Assembly: GCA_030998015.1 (NCBI GenBank)
Contig: JARWMV010000239.1
Coordinates: forward strand, 1,178,001-1,242,000
Source of the DNA: Ceratorhiza oryzae-sativae
Lineage: Eukaryota > Basidiomycota > Agaricomycetes > Cantharellales > Ceratobasidiaceae
DNA length: 64,000 nucleotides
Reading direction: 5' to 3'
Shown: positions 41,407 through 54,491 of the stretch, piece after piece
Position numbering within the stretch: position 1 is the first letter of the stretch
How the letters are laid out: each line of letters opens with the position of its first letter
The notes under the pieces: generated by a model
Databases searched by the model: none
Told to the model about the DNA's origin: nothing
The model's input: the letters and a program-made list of their open reading frames with translations, nothing else
Translations under genes and position numbers: made by a program

Positions 41407-43062
41407 ATGGACCACTACACGTACGTCGACCCCGTCAACTCTAACCTCGTAAGTCCCGTCGCCGCCGTCGCTGCCATCCACCACTCACCTCGCCCCAGGT
41501 GTGCTGCATATGCAGGTCAGGCCCCCGTCCCCAGACCGCCCCCTCGCTTGGCACACTGATAACCCCCCTTCCAGGAACCCGTTTGTCGAACCAGCGACGA
41601 GCTCGACGTGCGGGCACACCTTTTGTCGCGCCTGCATCGTCCATGCACTCGAGGTCTCGCCCTGCTGCCCCATCGACCGCAGCCAGCTCGGCCCTACCGA
41701 TCTCCAGGTTGCATCGGCTGTAGGCAAGTCCCCCCTTCCTATCTCTTTTTTTTTTCTTCCCCTACGGCCAGCTTACCACTTGCGCCAACAGTTCGGAACA
41801 TGGTCGACGAGTTGGTCGTCGAATGCCCGCACGCCCCGCTTGGCTGCATGCATACGGCCCAGCGCCACCTCATCGCTACGCATGTCGCCAGTTGCACCTA
41901 CACTCCCGTACCCTGTCCGGCTGAAGATTGCACCTCCTCTGTCCTTGCCCGCGATGCCGTATGCGACAAACCGTGCCCCAGACACCTTGCTCCGTGCTCC
42001 GAATGCGACGAGCTCGCCCCCGCCTCCGAGATCCACACTTCACACTGTCCGGCCCGCCTCGTCCCCTGCCAGCACTGTGCGACCCCGATACCCCACTCGG
42101 CCATTGCCACCCACGAATCTACAGACTGCCCTTCAGCCCCCGTCTCGTGCTCCCTATCGCACGTCGGATGCGCCTGGACCGGGCCCCGCTCGTCCCTGGC
42201 GGACCATCCGACAAACTGCGCCTATGAACCCCTTCGAGCGTTCTTCACAACCCATCACACGCGTGTCTCTGAACTCGAACGGACCGTATCCGCCCTCCGC
42301 TCCGAACTGGACGCTACCAAACGCTCGCTCGGGCCCTGGTTCCGTCCACCCAACGCCCCGCCGTCCACCGAGCCCGAACCACCGCGCCTAGAGTTCCGAC
42401 CGCTCGTCGGGCGCAGGCGCGTCTCCAGCCCGTTGCACACGTCCATGTTCCATTTCGACGAACCAAGCGCCAACGCGAACTCCAGTCTCGCGGGACGTCG
42501 GCGTGCCGGGTCCGGTTCGCGTCTGGTCATCAGCACGACCAATCCGCCCGCGACCGAAGACGTTGAAACGAGCACGCTTGATCCGTTTGCGCACCCACTG
42601 CCTTCCCCAACGGATTCGCAACAGCCACGGCTCGAGGCCGTGCCATACGTCCCGCCGCTCAACACACACACCTCACTCGAACACACACTCAGCACTCTGC
42701 GTAATTCCATCGTTGGTATGGCGGCTTCGCTTGATATGAGCGAACGTCGTCAGGAAATGGTTGTTACGACCGAGAGTTTGCGCATGCACGAAGAGGTCGG
42801 GTCGATTCGGGCCATTGTCCATGGCCTACGGATGCAAGTCTCCGCCCTTGTCATGGAGCGCAACGTACAGATGATGGGCCGGCTCACTTCCAGTACTCGC
42901 CCCAGTGCAAACGACAGCAACGGCGGCACGCGCACCACCGAACGTGGCGATGGCGAGCGTTGGGCTACTGAAACGCGTTACTACAATCAGCCTCCGCCAC
43001 AGCCCGTGAATCTTGCTGTCCCATACAGCGTTCGTCGTCAGGAGACGAACAACAAGCTCTAA
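41407..43062 (+). CDS. RING and TRAF-type zinc finger protein (probable E3 ubiquitin ligase)
   Basis: The N-terminal RING is assembled over three exons: MDHYTYVDPVNSNL, VCCIC, then EPFVEPATSSTCGHTFCRACI ... CCPIDRSQL (about 41500-41690). TRAF-type Cys/His fingers follow: VECPHAPLGCMHTAQRHLIATHVASC, PCSECDELAPASEIHTSHCPARLVPC, then SCSLSHVGCAWTGPRSSLADHPTNC. A short coiled coil (RVSELERTVSALRSELDATKRSL) precedes a disordered Pro/Ser-rich half. Near the end is a helical stretch (EHTLSTLRNSIVGMAASLDMSERRQEM) with a second one after it; the stop is at 43060-43062. The architecture (RING, TRAF fingers, coiled coil, no MATH domain) suggests an E3 ligase or adaptor. Targets are unknown. Several long overlapping frames on both strands are GC-rich shadows. 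Confidence 0.85.
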
Positions 43063-43378
43063 CTATACCTGGACTCTTTTTTTCCCCCTTGTCTTGTCTG
43101 GTTTCTGGGACTGATTGCCTCCAACGCTTCATAAATCGCATATCATAAAACTCCAATCTTCCATCTCTTCATCTCAGTTCTGTACCGCATTGTGATCCGT
43201 GTCTACTAAAGGCTTGTATTTATATCGTCATGGAATGTATCTATCCACGCAAAAAAAAATGATCGCAAGGTCAACGCATAAGATTACTGCCGAGGCACGC
43301 CAAGAGAAAATAGAGCAGAGAAGTAGGGGAGGAAAGCCAAAACAAAAACAATAGATGTACAAATACATATGCAAAGGT

Positions 43379-46300
43379 TTACTGAAAGTACAGCTGCTGT
43401 ACATCTTGCTGCGCAAACGCCATGTTGCATGCAGGACATTTTCGTTGTCGTGTTGCTATTCGGGCATCAATGCATCTGAAAGAGATGGTCAGTGGAAACA
43501 GGCACGTCGAGAAAGGACAGTTGCATACCCCTTGCAGAAGGCTACAACAATCACGGATCAGCTTTCGAACCTCAACCTGAACAATGGTACGCACTGTGCA
43601 TGCACTTTAACAATACGTGTGACTTGAAATTCAACTTGCACGTCGAACAACGCAAGAGTGTCTACGATATCCATCGACGTCAATACACTATACACCAAAT
43701 CCCGAACCCCCACTCACCATCAGATCTCGGTTCTCCTTTTGAAGCTCCAGCTCTCGCCCACTCGCTGGGCCGGCCGCAACGTTCTTGGCCGCTGTCGCAC
43801 GCTTAGCTTCCTCTTGCGCTCGAGCCACGTCCTCCTGATGCTTCGCGACCAACCGCCTGGCCTCTACCACGGCCGCATCTGATCTGTTGCGTTGCTTCTC
43901 AAGCTGGGTCTCTCAGTCAGAAGGCAATCAAGTGATAGAGTTTCGAACACATACCTCCGCCATGCGGGCTCGTTCGCTCTCAGCTCGGATCCGATACTCA
44001 GCGAGTTCGCGTACGTGCTCCTCCACCCGGTCTTTGAGCAGTTGGATCATACGCTTTAGAGCTACCGATTCCTTGTCAGCCGCTGCCTGTACATGGGATG
44101 AGTATGTTCATTCAGGTACATTAGGTACACACGCACCAGTTGCGCATGCAAGCTCCTCTCGCTCTCTAGGTGCTTTTCCACAACTGTCATCTGACGTTTC
44201 AGATGTCGATCCATACTCTTTCGCTCAGCATCCTGTGTCTCCTTTGCCTTCATGACCTGGAAGTACTTGTTGTCTGCCTTGGCTTTCTATAGCCGCGAAT
44301 CAGCTTGGATTACCACTGGCCCCAGAGCCTACATACCTCTGTTGTAACCTTCAACAGTTTGTCCTCTAGCGCCGCAAGGTCGAAGATCTTGAGCTTGTTC
44401 TGCTTATCGAGTGTCTCCCAGGCGAGTGACAACTTGTCAACTTCGCCGTACAAATCGTTAAGCGCCTGACCATCCAATCAGCTCGTCCACCCCAACACCG
44501 ACCCGATCAGGCTCACTCACAGCTTCCTGCTCGGTACATTTGAGCGTGACAGCCTTCAACTCTGCTTCCTTGACCGCAACTGCATTCGCTGTACCCTGCA
44601 CAAATGCATCGTCCCATTTGCCAAATGTTTTGCGGTACTTGGATAATTCAAGTTCAGTCGCAGCCGCCCGTTCATCTCCACCCTCTGCCGCCTGCAACCG
44701 CACCTCGGCAGACCTAGACACCGGATCAGCCATCTTTGTCTACAAAACAAAATGAGTACGGCTTACTCGAGCCGAGCTTGGAGATCGGCCACGTACGAAG
44801 GCTGCACCTGCGCCCCTTCCTCTCCACTCACGCTCAGGCCCATAACGTACCGCAGGAGGTCTGGATCTCCCCTTTGGGCTGCAATTGCTGCTTTTAGCCT
44901 GCGGACCTCCGACAAGAGTACCGAGATACGCTCCTGTGATAGGACGTTAGCCATGTGTGTATGCAGAATAGACAACGCGTACGGTCTGGGTATCAACCAG
45001 CACCTTAAGCTGTGCCGCGGCATTTGTGCGTTCTATATCTCGGCACGTCGCACTGCTGCTTCAGCGGTGACACTGTCGCGTGTCTCACGAAGTCTCAAGC
45101 AATCCGCTTCCCGTTTTTGGAGATTGGCTTGCAGATCGTCTATCGTTGCTTGACACTTGCTCTGAAAGGAAATGAAATCACATCAGGATTAGGAGGCCAA
45201 CCACAAGGAGGCACGTACAACAGCTTCTTCGTGCATGGCCCGTTGGTTCGCCTTTAGGTTTTCCAACTCATCTTTTACAGCAGTCCATCGGCCCTTGTAC
45301 TCGTCCACATCAGATTTGAACTGATTAGCCTGTTCCTGCAATATCTTGTAGCTCGCGCTCGCAACGACGACCTCTTCTGATGGTGAGTTAACCTGATGCA
45401 ACCGCCATCAGTTTTGTACTAATCGAGCATGAGCTCTCCAGACCTGGAGCTTAAGTCGATTAAGTTCATCTAGCGTAGCCAGATGCTCATTTCCCAAGTT
45501 GATTATTTCTTGTTCGCGCGACTCAGCCAGGGTCTTCCATCTGGTCTCGCTTTCTGTTGGAAGGAGCCCGTTAGGGGTTGCTGGGGGAACAAGCTGGAAA
45601 TACGTGAGCTTGAAGTATATACGTGACAGACGCCACTTGCCTCCATAGGCGATCCCTCCTTTTTCACTGGTGGTGTGGCACCGCCGTTCATCTCAGTAAC
45701 TTTCTTCTCCGAGAGTCGCTGGATTGTGTGACTCTTGGCGCGCTCCACCTGGTTTTCTGCGTTCTGTAAACTGATTCGTAATGTCTCGTTCTCCGTCTGC
45801 GCATCGGCGAGGCGCCCACGCAGCAAGTGAACTTCAGATCGTAACGAGCTGGCCTGATGGATATGTGAGCAGCTGAGATGTATTGATTGACAGACAGCGT
45901 ACCTCAGTCTGGGATGCGTGTAGTTTGTTGCGTAAATCTTTAGCATCGGGTGGGGAGTGAGGGGCGAGTTGCGCTACTTGCGCAACGAGGGACTGCGAGC
46001 TCGCAACAAGATCTTGCAGAGCTATTTGATAGTCGGTGGACTCGTCGTCGTCGTCCTCTTCGTCTTCGTCTTCCCGCTCCTCGTCTTCATCGGTAGACTT
46101 ACGAACAAGGTCAAAGAGTTCTAACGGCAAGTCAGCACGTTAGCAGCAGGATAAAAGTAAGCGCCACAAACCGCGCGTGCGCTCGTCCGCTGGCGGTAGC
46201 TTTTCGGAACGAACTAGCGAACGTAGAGTATCTAATAGCTATGTGTGATAAAGGAGAGAGACGCGGCACACGAACATTAGGGCTATGAGCAGGTTAGCAA

Positions 46301-46705
46301 CACGGCTCTGCTGACCTGATTCCAGCAAGCCTCCATCGCAGCCATGCCGGCCTCGCAGACATTCTTGCGCTTCTGGAGCTCTTCTATCGACGTCTGTGCA
46401 CGCTCGAGTTCACGGGCGTAGTGACGCATCCGCCTGTAGATAGCCTCCTTGCGGAACGCCTACTGTCGAGTTAGCTCTACAACATCCATATGTTTTCCAG
46501 AATGATTGCACGGTATTGTTTCAACTTACCTCGAGGTTCTCGTCCTTGGGCTCGTCTTGGGGGAGATCGCCATTGGACTTGGGACGGGGAGAGTTTGCCC
46601 CCGACGAGTTGTTCACCGCTCGCTTTTTCGAGTTGAGCGAGCTCGAGCTCGCCCGGTCCGCGTCGGCGAAAGTGGTCGTTTGCGCGAGTCGACAGCCTGC
46701 AGCAT
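43379..46705 (-). CDS. BRE1: BRE1 E3 ligase for histone H2B ubiquitination
   Basis: Long coiled-coil protein with a C-terminal RING, the nuclear E3 that works with RAD6 on histone H2B. The diagnostic end is RQRKCPACNMAFAQQDVQQLYFQ-stop (43379-43450). The first half of the RING, LRCSTCKLNFKSHVLLKCMHTFC, is upstream, split by two introns. Coiled-coil exons include RHYARELERAQTSIEELQKRKNV, EVHLLRGRLADAQTENETLR, YKGRWTAVKDELENLKANQRA, ISVLLSEVRRLKAAIAAQRGDPDLLRY and ALEDKLLKV. An acidic patch (DEDEEREDEDEEDDDDES) lies near 46030-46090. The N-terminus reads MLQAVDSRKRPLS, then, after a one-base frame jump at about 46666-46668, ADADRASSSSLNSKKRAVN. The jump is treated as a sequence error, because the joined text matches the usual basic leader. 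Confidence 0.92.
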
Positions 46706-46843
46706 CGTGTCACGTCTCGTCTGGCCTCGTCGTCGTCCGCTAGGTCTGGTTCGTAATGGTGGCGGTGCCTATCTGGCACACGGCGCTTAATCCAAAACTC
46801 AAAATATCATTTCCGAATAGCTAACGAGTCCACAAGTACCACT

Positions 46844-49498
46844 CTACAAGCGAGGAATCTTTACACATGGGACAACAGCTCCTAGCTTGTCTGCCTCTAT
46901 TATCTCGCAATCCAGCTTGTTGTCGGGCGTCCCTATTTGTGTCTCAACACATGCGAAATCGATAGTCTAGAATAGCTGTAAGTATATGTTTGAGGCAGAC
47001 AAGGAAAATCTCACCGTCTCGAGAGAGATCATTGGGTGGTCTAGACGAGTTTGTTAGTGTGTTTTGCCTAAATGAATGCAATCTCACTTACGCCAGACAC
47101 CCATGTCATAGGAAATACCCTGTGCGGTAGTCGCCACAAAAGCGCGGAGCGTCGATAGATCCGGCCTATCATCTACATTCGACCACTTCAGTACGGCTAA
47201 CCATCTAGCAAGTTACTGCGCCTACCAGCTCCGTTCAGCGCAACGATCACCAAATACGCTCGCCCTGTTTGTCCAAGTGGCTCCTCAAACCCGGTTATGC
47301 GCACAGCGCCGCCGGTAGCCATCGGCACAAATGCCTGTGTAGTACACACATGCCTCTCTAACAATTTCACACTCCACAGCGCTCCAGGTACAGCTTTCTC
47401 TCCGTCTCGAATCGGCGGGGTAGCGCGGAACACACTTATACCGGTGCGTGCATGCGCATTTGGAGGGTACGAGTTCTCAACGAGAGCTAAGTTGTGGAAC
47501 TTGTGCGCCGTTCCTTGGTTTGCACTTGTCACTCGAATCCCACGCGGCACAGCATCGGTATCTGACCACGCTTGGATCACCGAACCATAAGGCGCAAAAG
47601 CTTCTGGTGTGATCGGCAGAGCAGGTATAGTAGGTGTGTCTAACGACAAAGGCTCTTCAGGTGTCATCGGTGGAGTTTGGTGAGTCAAGGTTGGCGTGGC
47701 AAGCTCGATGGGGATGGGACCGGGCGCACGCGCGGGAGGCGGAATCTTAGCCGGCAGAGTCTCTGCCATAACCTCAGGCTCTGGTGGTGGGTAGGGCCAG
47801 GCGCAGCCTCGATGATGCTAGTGCTGCTTCGGCGTGAACTCGCTGGCGAGGATGGGACAGGCGTTGTACTGCGAGAAGGATCTTGCGAAACCATGGGCGT
47901 GGCTTGTGGTGTAAGTAAGTCGGTCCGTCCACTAGATGCCTTAGTGAGAATCCCAGGTGCAGCTCCAACAGTTCCAGTCCCGACTGCACGATTACCAATG
48001 ATACGAACCCGCTTTACACCACCGTCTATAACAGCATCAATACACTTGGGCTGATAAATATACTACCAAACTCACCAGGATAAATTGTAAAGCGAACGTG
48101 GGTGTAAATACGGCCCGCAACATTTCGAGCTGGAAGAAATGCCGTCGGTGAGGTCCAAGTTTTGTTTTGGCAGGATGCAAGTCCATTCTTCATCCGGTTC
48201 ATGCGGGATCACCTCCAAGCCGATTGGGTTAGATCGAGAGTCAGGTTCCGATGCGGCAGCTCACCTCATTGCTACAGATCGCATGCATGGTGCAACTATC
48301 AGGATAATTCCCCTTGAAATAGGCAGTATCGATCTCAGTCTGTTCAAGTGTACCCGAGTCCCCCCTACATCCGACGCATTCAGTGACTCCGCCCGTCAAA
48401 AACATGGCTAGACCTACAATCGAATGATCACCCAATCCTTATGGCCAGGCTGACGGCTACGCCTCGTCTCCCATCCATCGCCCATATCCTTACCTACAGC
48501 AACTATTAAGTATCAAACCTGGAGCTACCAAGAGACACTCACCCCGCCCAGGCAAAAGCAAATTAGGACCAATCCCAAAGTGCTGGTCTGACGTATACAC
48601 GACACGTGCACCTGAAAACACACTGGCAAGATCCACGGGCGCATACACGTTAGCGGGGAAAATAGGGGCAACCAGTCCATACACCCTGAAACGAGCCTAC
48701 GCGGACGTGGAGAGCCAAATGAAAAATAGCCCAGCTGTCAGTAACGTAAATCCCATCGGAACTACGCACTCACTATGCCTCCATCGGGGTACATATTCAG
48801 TTTAACATGTGTAAATGCCTCTCTTGTCTGCGGGATCTTGAACAGGTGACGAGACGGGCCTAGGTCGACCCTAGGCAAGATCTCCTCCCACTGAATCAAT
48901 TCAACGGGTCAGTTCTCGTGACGGTGCGGGGTAGTTTTACGTTGGTGGGCCTGTCATGTGTCTGGCCTCCAACCAAACGGGAACTTGGCGGAAAACACTA
49001 CGCGCGGATCATCTGCCTGCGGTTTTTCTCGTGACTCAGCGAAGAGAGCTTGCACTGAGGCTGCGGAGCTTCATTTCCACTAAAGTGCGAGGTGTCGATG
49101 TCGAACCCGACAATGTAGCCGGAGGGTGCACCGAGACGGATGATGCACCAGTCGAAATCCTTGTTATGTCGACGGGTCTCCCAGCCGTCAAAGACCGCAC
49201 CAGTCGACTTGAATGTGCCTTTGTGCGATACGGCCGGCTTTAGAGGGATAATGAGTGGTTTCAGCGATGTAATGGAGGAACTAGCCCATACCTCGACTTT
49301 TAAGAGGTTGGAGGCCTCTGCGAAAAACTCGTCTGACCAACGAACTGCCCGCCCTCCCAGTGCAGCGCTGGAAATTTCTGCGGGGAAGGTGAGCAAAGAT
49401 AACGGACCGCTGGCTGAGAGATAAGAGTTCTGACCTGTAGAAATGGCCCCAAAAACATCTTGGAAGTGCTCCAAAGGGACACGCTCGTACGATAACAT
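46844..49498 (-). CDS. DAL2: Allantoicase joined to ureidoglycolate lyase (bifunctional ureide enzyme)
   Basis: Allantoicase splits allantoate into ureidoglycolate and urea. Ureidoglycolate lyase then releases glyoxylate and a second urea. The N-terminal part has the two allantoicase repeats, each with a GWETRR-type block: [21 protein letters not shown] with [16 protein letters not shown], then [23 protein letters not shown] with [15 protein letters not shown] and later [19 protein letters not shown] Ser/Pro-rich linker (about 47830-47960) leads into the lyase: [56 protein letters not shown], then [21 protein letters not shown] and a stop at 46844-46846. In the sequence as given the two parts are in different frames at about 47794-47798; adding one base joins them. 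Fused forms are known in basidiomycetes (Cryptococcus DAL2,3,3). If not fused, the lyase starts at ATG 47769. Confidence 0.88.
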
Positions 49499-50347
49499 GG
49501 TAATAGGTTTTTCAAGGATTTTAGTATGCCGGTCGTGTGAACAAGTGAGTTGCAATTACTAGAGGCGACTCCCGCTTAGGTATTTATAAAGCGGCATTTA
49601 CCCCGCACTGGGTCGAGAAGCTGCACCCGATCCGTCACATTCGCGTGGCTAGTGTTGATCGGCCTTTTGAATTGGCACTCACTTATCTTGAGCCGAGCGT
49701 CCTCAATTTCTCACACAGAACGGCTCAATGAAGGTTTTACAGGTCTGCAACCTTGGCAGACTCTAACACTCTGGGAGATAGGGGTTCGTACAGAGGCCAT
49801 GTTGTTAAAGATAGCTTGAGTTCATCCTCAGAGCACGTTGTATTTACATTGACCTACACATGTCATCATGATTGCCGGCCCAGTGACCTCAATGGGCTGC
49901 TCCCCAAAATCCTGACGTTGGCTTTGTCACATGCAACCACTATCCCCAATACCAACTCATTCGGTCGCAGTATTGCCGCACCTGACCTAAAGTTGACTCA
50001 TATGCCTCTGTTCCCCGCTCATTGGGGAGCGATCCTTACGCGAGGTGTTCCTTGCGCTCTCCCCGCTTGCTTGAAACACCGTTTCCCCCATGGCTTCGCC
50101 GCACGTGTAGCGATAGATCCGAAATCGCAATTTCCCATAATTTATGCGTCCTCTTCGTCTCGGCGATCATCTGGCATTTATGTGCAAAGAACGAGCGCCA
50201 TGTGCTTAATCTGGCTTGTGGTTGGACATCTGGAGAAAAATCGGAGGCAGATCACCTCTTTTGGGTCTTTTGGGGCAATGATGATTGGGCGCTAAGTTTT
50301 TTGTAACCAGGTTCAACGTCTGCTTTCCAACCACCGAAACTTTTGCC
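49499..50347. other. Intergenic, divergent promoters, no gene seen
   Basis: 850 bp between the ureide enzyme and MRI1 starts. A plus-strand open frame of 180 codons (49753-50295) lacks recognisable motifs and any compositional sign of coding, so I leave it out. A weak repeat of CGGCATT or AATGGGC type was not convincing. Confidence 0.45.
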
Positions 50348-51830
50348 ATGGTTGTCGAAAATCTACTCACTTCCTTGCGCACTGACGGGGACAAGATCAC
50401 CATCATCGACCAGCTACTGCTTCCTCATCAAGAGAGGTGGATCGAGATCGACTCGATTGAAGCTGCGTACGATGCGATTAAAACGATGAAGGTGCACGCC
50501 CGTTTCATATATGCGCCCAGCTTGTACTAATATTAGCGTGAAATAGATTCGCGGCGCACCAGCCATCGCATCTCTTGCTGCACTGTCATTGGCCTCTCAC
50601 CTTTCTATCGCGCTCAAGTCAGATCCTCAGCCACCTTTTCTCGCTTCGCCTAGCGCACTTAGTGAACACGTTCTCCCTCAGCTAAATTACCTGTACTCCT
50701 CCCGGCCCACTGCTGTGAACCTAGGAGCTGCTACCAAGCGCTTGCAAAACACCCTTCAAGCTGGGATCGACGCGAATCATTCGGCCACTGATATTGCTAG
50801 TGCACTTGTCAAAGAGGGCCGGCTCATCGCCGATGAAGATTTCGGGAGGAACCGAGCGATGTCGAAGCATGGAGCCGAGTGGCTAGTCCAGCAAATAAAA
50901 TCTCAGGGAGGAGAGGGGACGAATCTGAATGTTATGACAGTGTGTAACACTGGAAGTTTGGCTACTTCGGTGCGTCGGTGGATCCCAGTACTAAAAGCCA
51001 GTGTTGACACTCAAATGAAACAGGGATATGGAACGGCTCTCGGTCTGATAACCCATTTGTTTGAAAATGGGCAACTCGGCAGGGCATACTTTACACAGAC
51101 AGCGCCATACCACCAAGGCACTCGCCTGACGGCCATGGAGCTCCTTGCTATCGGGGCTCCTTGTTCTATGCTCTGCGACAATATGGTCGGTTCGCTCTTC
51201 CAGAATCAACCAATCCACGCAATTGGTAAGGCTCAATTTTTTTTTACAGTACGCAAACCCTCGTTTGAATCAATGACTCGCTAGCTGTTGGTGCAGACCG
51301 AGTGGCACGCAATGGAGACACCGCCAATAAAGTTGGAACATACAACGCAGCCGTTCTTGCGGCCCGCCACAACATACCCTTCATCGTTGTCGCTCCCATT
51401 AGCACGGTAGACTTGGACACCCCAGATGGCTCCAAGTAAGCATTTTTCTATTCTGGATTCGATATGCCCCCCTCCGCTGTTTCGTATATGCACTTTGTTT
51501 GACCGTTTCCATGTAGGATACCTATTGAACAGCGTCCAGGCATAGAGGCCTGTCTTGCACGAGGAGCAGTCTATCCACCTTCAAGTGCAGCTTCCGAGCC
51601 GGAGCTTACGCAGGCAAGTTTGCCTCATCGTCACTACGAATGACGCAATGATTAAAAACGCACGCACTCAGGTTCTCCTCACACCACCATCACTTGACCC
51701 CACAACTTCGGTCTACAACCCAGCGTTTGACGTCACCCCTGCGGAGCTCATCACAGCAATCGTGACCGAAAAGGGTGTCGCAGTGCGAAAGCCGGGCCAG
51801 CTCGCGTTTGATCTGACCGTGATTACTTGA
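50348..51830 (+). CDS. MRI1: Methylthioribose-1-phosphate isomerase (eIF2B-related)
   Basis: Converts 5-methylthioribose-1-phosphate to 5-methylthioribulose-1-phosphate in methionine salvage. The start ATG 50348 gives [17 protein letters not shown], then [18 protein letters not shown] and, after an intron, [16 protein letters not shown]. The catalytic Cys is in [13 protein letters not shown]. The residues after it (VRRWIPVLK...) are an intron (about 50970-51027), and the exon resumes [37 protein letters not shown] and the catalytic Asp in [11 protein letters not shown] follow. The last exons carry [56 protein letters not shown] and [22 protein letters not shown] before TGA 51828-51830. All conserved residues expected of the enzyme are present. 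Confidence 0.94.
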
Positions 51831-52065
51831 TTTGGTGGCGTAGGCTGCTCTTGGTGGATACGAATTTTTCATTCATCCATCTATCCATAAAGTACCAATA
51901 CATCAATTGAATATTACCAAATCACTACAGAGCAAAAGCAAAAAGAACCGTTAGTCGAGAGAGAGCACGAAAGGATGTCACGGATGTCGTGTTTGAGTTA
52001 GCGGGCCAGTAAGTTTGTCCTATTTTGTTTTTAAGTGCAGAGACTAGAATGCGTCGGACTACCAG

Positions 52066-54328
52066 TTAAAGAAGAGGTAACCACTGGCCTATCAAACGAG
52101 AATGTGGTTACTTAGCATCGCATTCGATCCGAAATCACCCGGACTCACCAATGATCAAACTCGGTAGATCAAATAGGTCTCTCCTGATAGAAAAACAGAA
52201 CGCGCATGGTACTGGTGCGCCGTTTGGTTTAAGCAGAACACAGTGCAAGTTGACTGAACGCGTGCTATTCTCAAAAGCATGCGCTGCAAACTTTTCCCAA
52301 TACTCGACTGTGGATTGGTCCTCAAATAGCTAGTAGCAGGAAATAGCTATGGTCAATAGGTCGTCAATGAGCTAGTACTTGTACGCTGACCTCATAAATG
52401 AATGTTCTCTTTCCTAGTAGCTCTTTCCGGCTCCACTCTGTGAGCATCGTAAACTCAAGGCCAACCAGACATATCTCGCCCGTTCTTCGCCAAACAACAG
52501 TTGGAGTACCGCTGAAGGATATTAGTTTATCCAATTCCTGCTCCGACTGTGTTAGTGCCTGGCTGCCAAAAGGTGACAGAGAGCGCTTACGGCTAGACTC
52601 CTTTGTAGACACCGCTCCACAAAAACCTCGTCCTCGTCCATCAGAGGCATTTGCAATGCAATGAGGGATGGCCTGACTATGGCTAAGGCACGGACGACCC
52701 GGAGAATATCGTTCTTGTCGAAGTGACTGTTGGATTCAAGATATAGGGGGATTATGTCATGTAGTCGAAGCACAATATCGATCGTGCGATGATGCATGAC
52801 CGGGTCGAACGGCCGCGATCCAGGGATCCGGACAGAAGGGATGCGAGGATTGTTGTGTGGCGTGCAAGGTGGACAATTTGGGCCATCGATTGCCACAAGA
52901 ATATTCGTCCCCGCAAATCACCGGTAAACGTGGTTGGTTGAGCCCCACATCCAACAGATGCAATAAGTTTTCAATGCACCCCAATCAAAGAGATATGAAA
53001 AACACCAACAGTCAGTTAGGCACTCGAGCCAAGAGCGCAGTGCACGCACCGGTCGTGTAGATACGCCATCAAATAATGGTATCCTTCGGTGTAGTCGTAC
53101 TTTTTGATACCATCCGAGTAGGCCCATGCAACACTGTTGCCCCCAACCGGATTTCCAAGCCTCGGTTTAACAATTTCACCCGCAGTAGGGCTAGGTTCTG
53201 ATGCAGGCGGTGAAGGTAAGGCTAATTGACTGCCCTGGCGCTGCATACCTCCGTTAGAGCTCAACGGCAGCGGATGGGAGTCGGTTGTGCGGACAAACGA
53301 GCGCGAATCTGATGCGCCAGACCCAGAGACTTGAAGTTGTGCCTGGGACTGGGCCTGGGCATAATGCATGCTTAATGTTTGTGGTAGCCCACCCCACGGC
53401 TCGGAAGGATGCAAGACGTTCGGATCGGCATTGCTGGAGAGTGGACTCGGATTGGTGAGTGCGGCAGGATCGAGCGAGGGGTTGGAGTTGCCGTTGTCCG
53501 GCTGTTGGTTGAGGATCGCTGAGAGGATCGAGTATTCAAGATTTGCAGCCTCGGAGCCAAATGGATATGCGGGGTCGAATGTAATGTTGAACAAGGGATC
53601 TGTGGGTGTGGAGAAGCCGGCTGGAGGAGGCGGGGCAAGTGGGTTGGGGATACGGGGTTAGCGGGTCGGACTATGCCACATATGGATAGACGACCAACCT
53701 GGTAGTAGTGATGGCGCCTCCTCATTTGACGACAGTGGGTTCGTAAGGAGCTGCGTCTGCTGAGGTGTTACAGATTGTTGTTCTGTGTTGCGCTCCTTTG
53801 CCCTTTTGAGCTCCTCTGAAGTTGCGGGGTGAGCGCCGGCCCGAGGGTAATCACACGACGATGGACTCACCAAGCTCCTCCTCATCGAGAAGGTACTTGG
53901 CCTTTTTGCGATGGCCCTCTGTGCAGTTGTCCCCGATGCCACGCTTGACGCAACGCATACACGGGCGAGCTAAACATGACCGGGTAGAGGTGAGCGGCCA
54001 CAGCCGACGATGATGAAATTGGGAGTCTCGTACCGTCGTCACATGTGAGATGGGCTTTCTGGCAGTGAAAGCATGCCCGGTTTGCCTGCAACACGTTGAG
54101 CGGTGATCACACCCCAGACTCCATCGAGCTTACCTTTTTCTTCTTCGGCGCCGGGCTCTCTTGTGCAGGGGACGTCGCTCGGGATGTCTCCGTGCTCGCA
54201 CGAACGTCTCGCTTGCGCTTTGCGGGCTGGGGTGCGATGGGCACTTTCTTCGACGCATCTGCGGACCGTGCATCGAACAGATCGCCGGCCGGGGGGCGGG
54301 GCCGCAGGGGGGGCTGTACGTCCATCAT
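52066..54328 (-). CDS. ERT1: Zn2Cys6 transcription factor with PAS domain, gluconeogenesis regulator type
   Basis: Fungal binuclear zinc cluster regulator of the ERT1/AcuK/AcuM group, which control gluconeogenesis and use of non-fermentable carbon. The N-terminus (start 54328, [15 protein letters not shown]) is basic (KRKRDVR; PAPKKKK). The zinc cluster reads [17 protein letters not shown], then, after an intron, [26 protein letters not shown]. After a disordered middle come [26 protein letters not shown] and [33 protein letters not shown], then [23 protein letters not shown]. The C-terminal PAS-like domain has [44 protein letters not shown] and [21 protein letters not shown], ending at the stop 52066-52068. 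It diverges from MTQ1 over 206 bp that carry two CACGTG boxes. Confidence 0.9.
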
Positions 54329-54491
54329 GAGCACCGGGACGGTGGTCGATCGGGCGGCCGTTCCAAACAGCAGCTACGGCGTCGGCGAGAGTGCTGCAGA
54401 CGGCGAGGTGAGTGCGCCAAGGGCAGGGCAGAAAGGACGAATCTTTCGAATCAGGGAGACTGTCGGCGAAAGGTCCAGAGGCCGGTTGTGT

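Noticed and set aside
49753..50295. 180-codon plus-strand open frame upstream of MRI1
   Set aside because: No recognisable motif, odd composition, and it occupies the promoter gap of two divergent genes.
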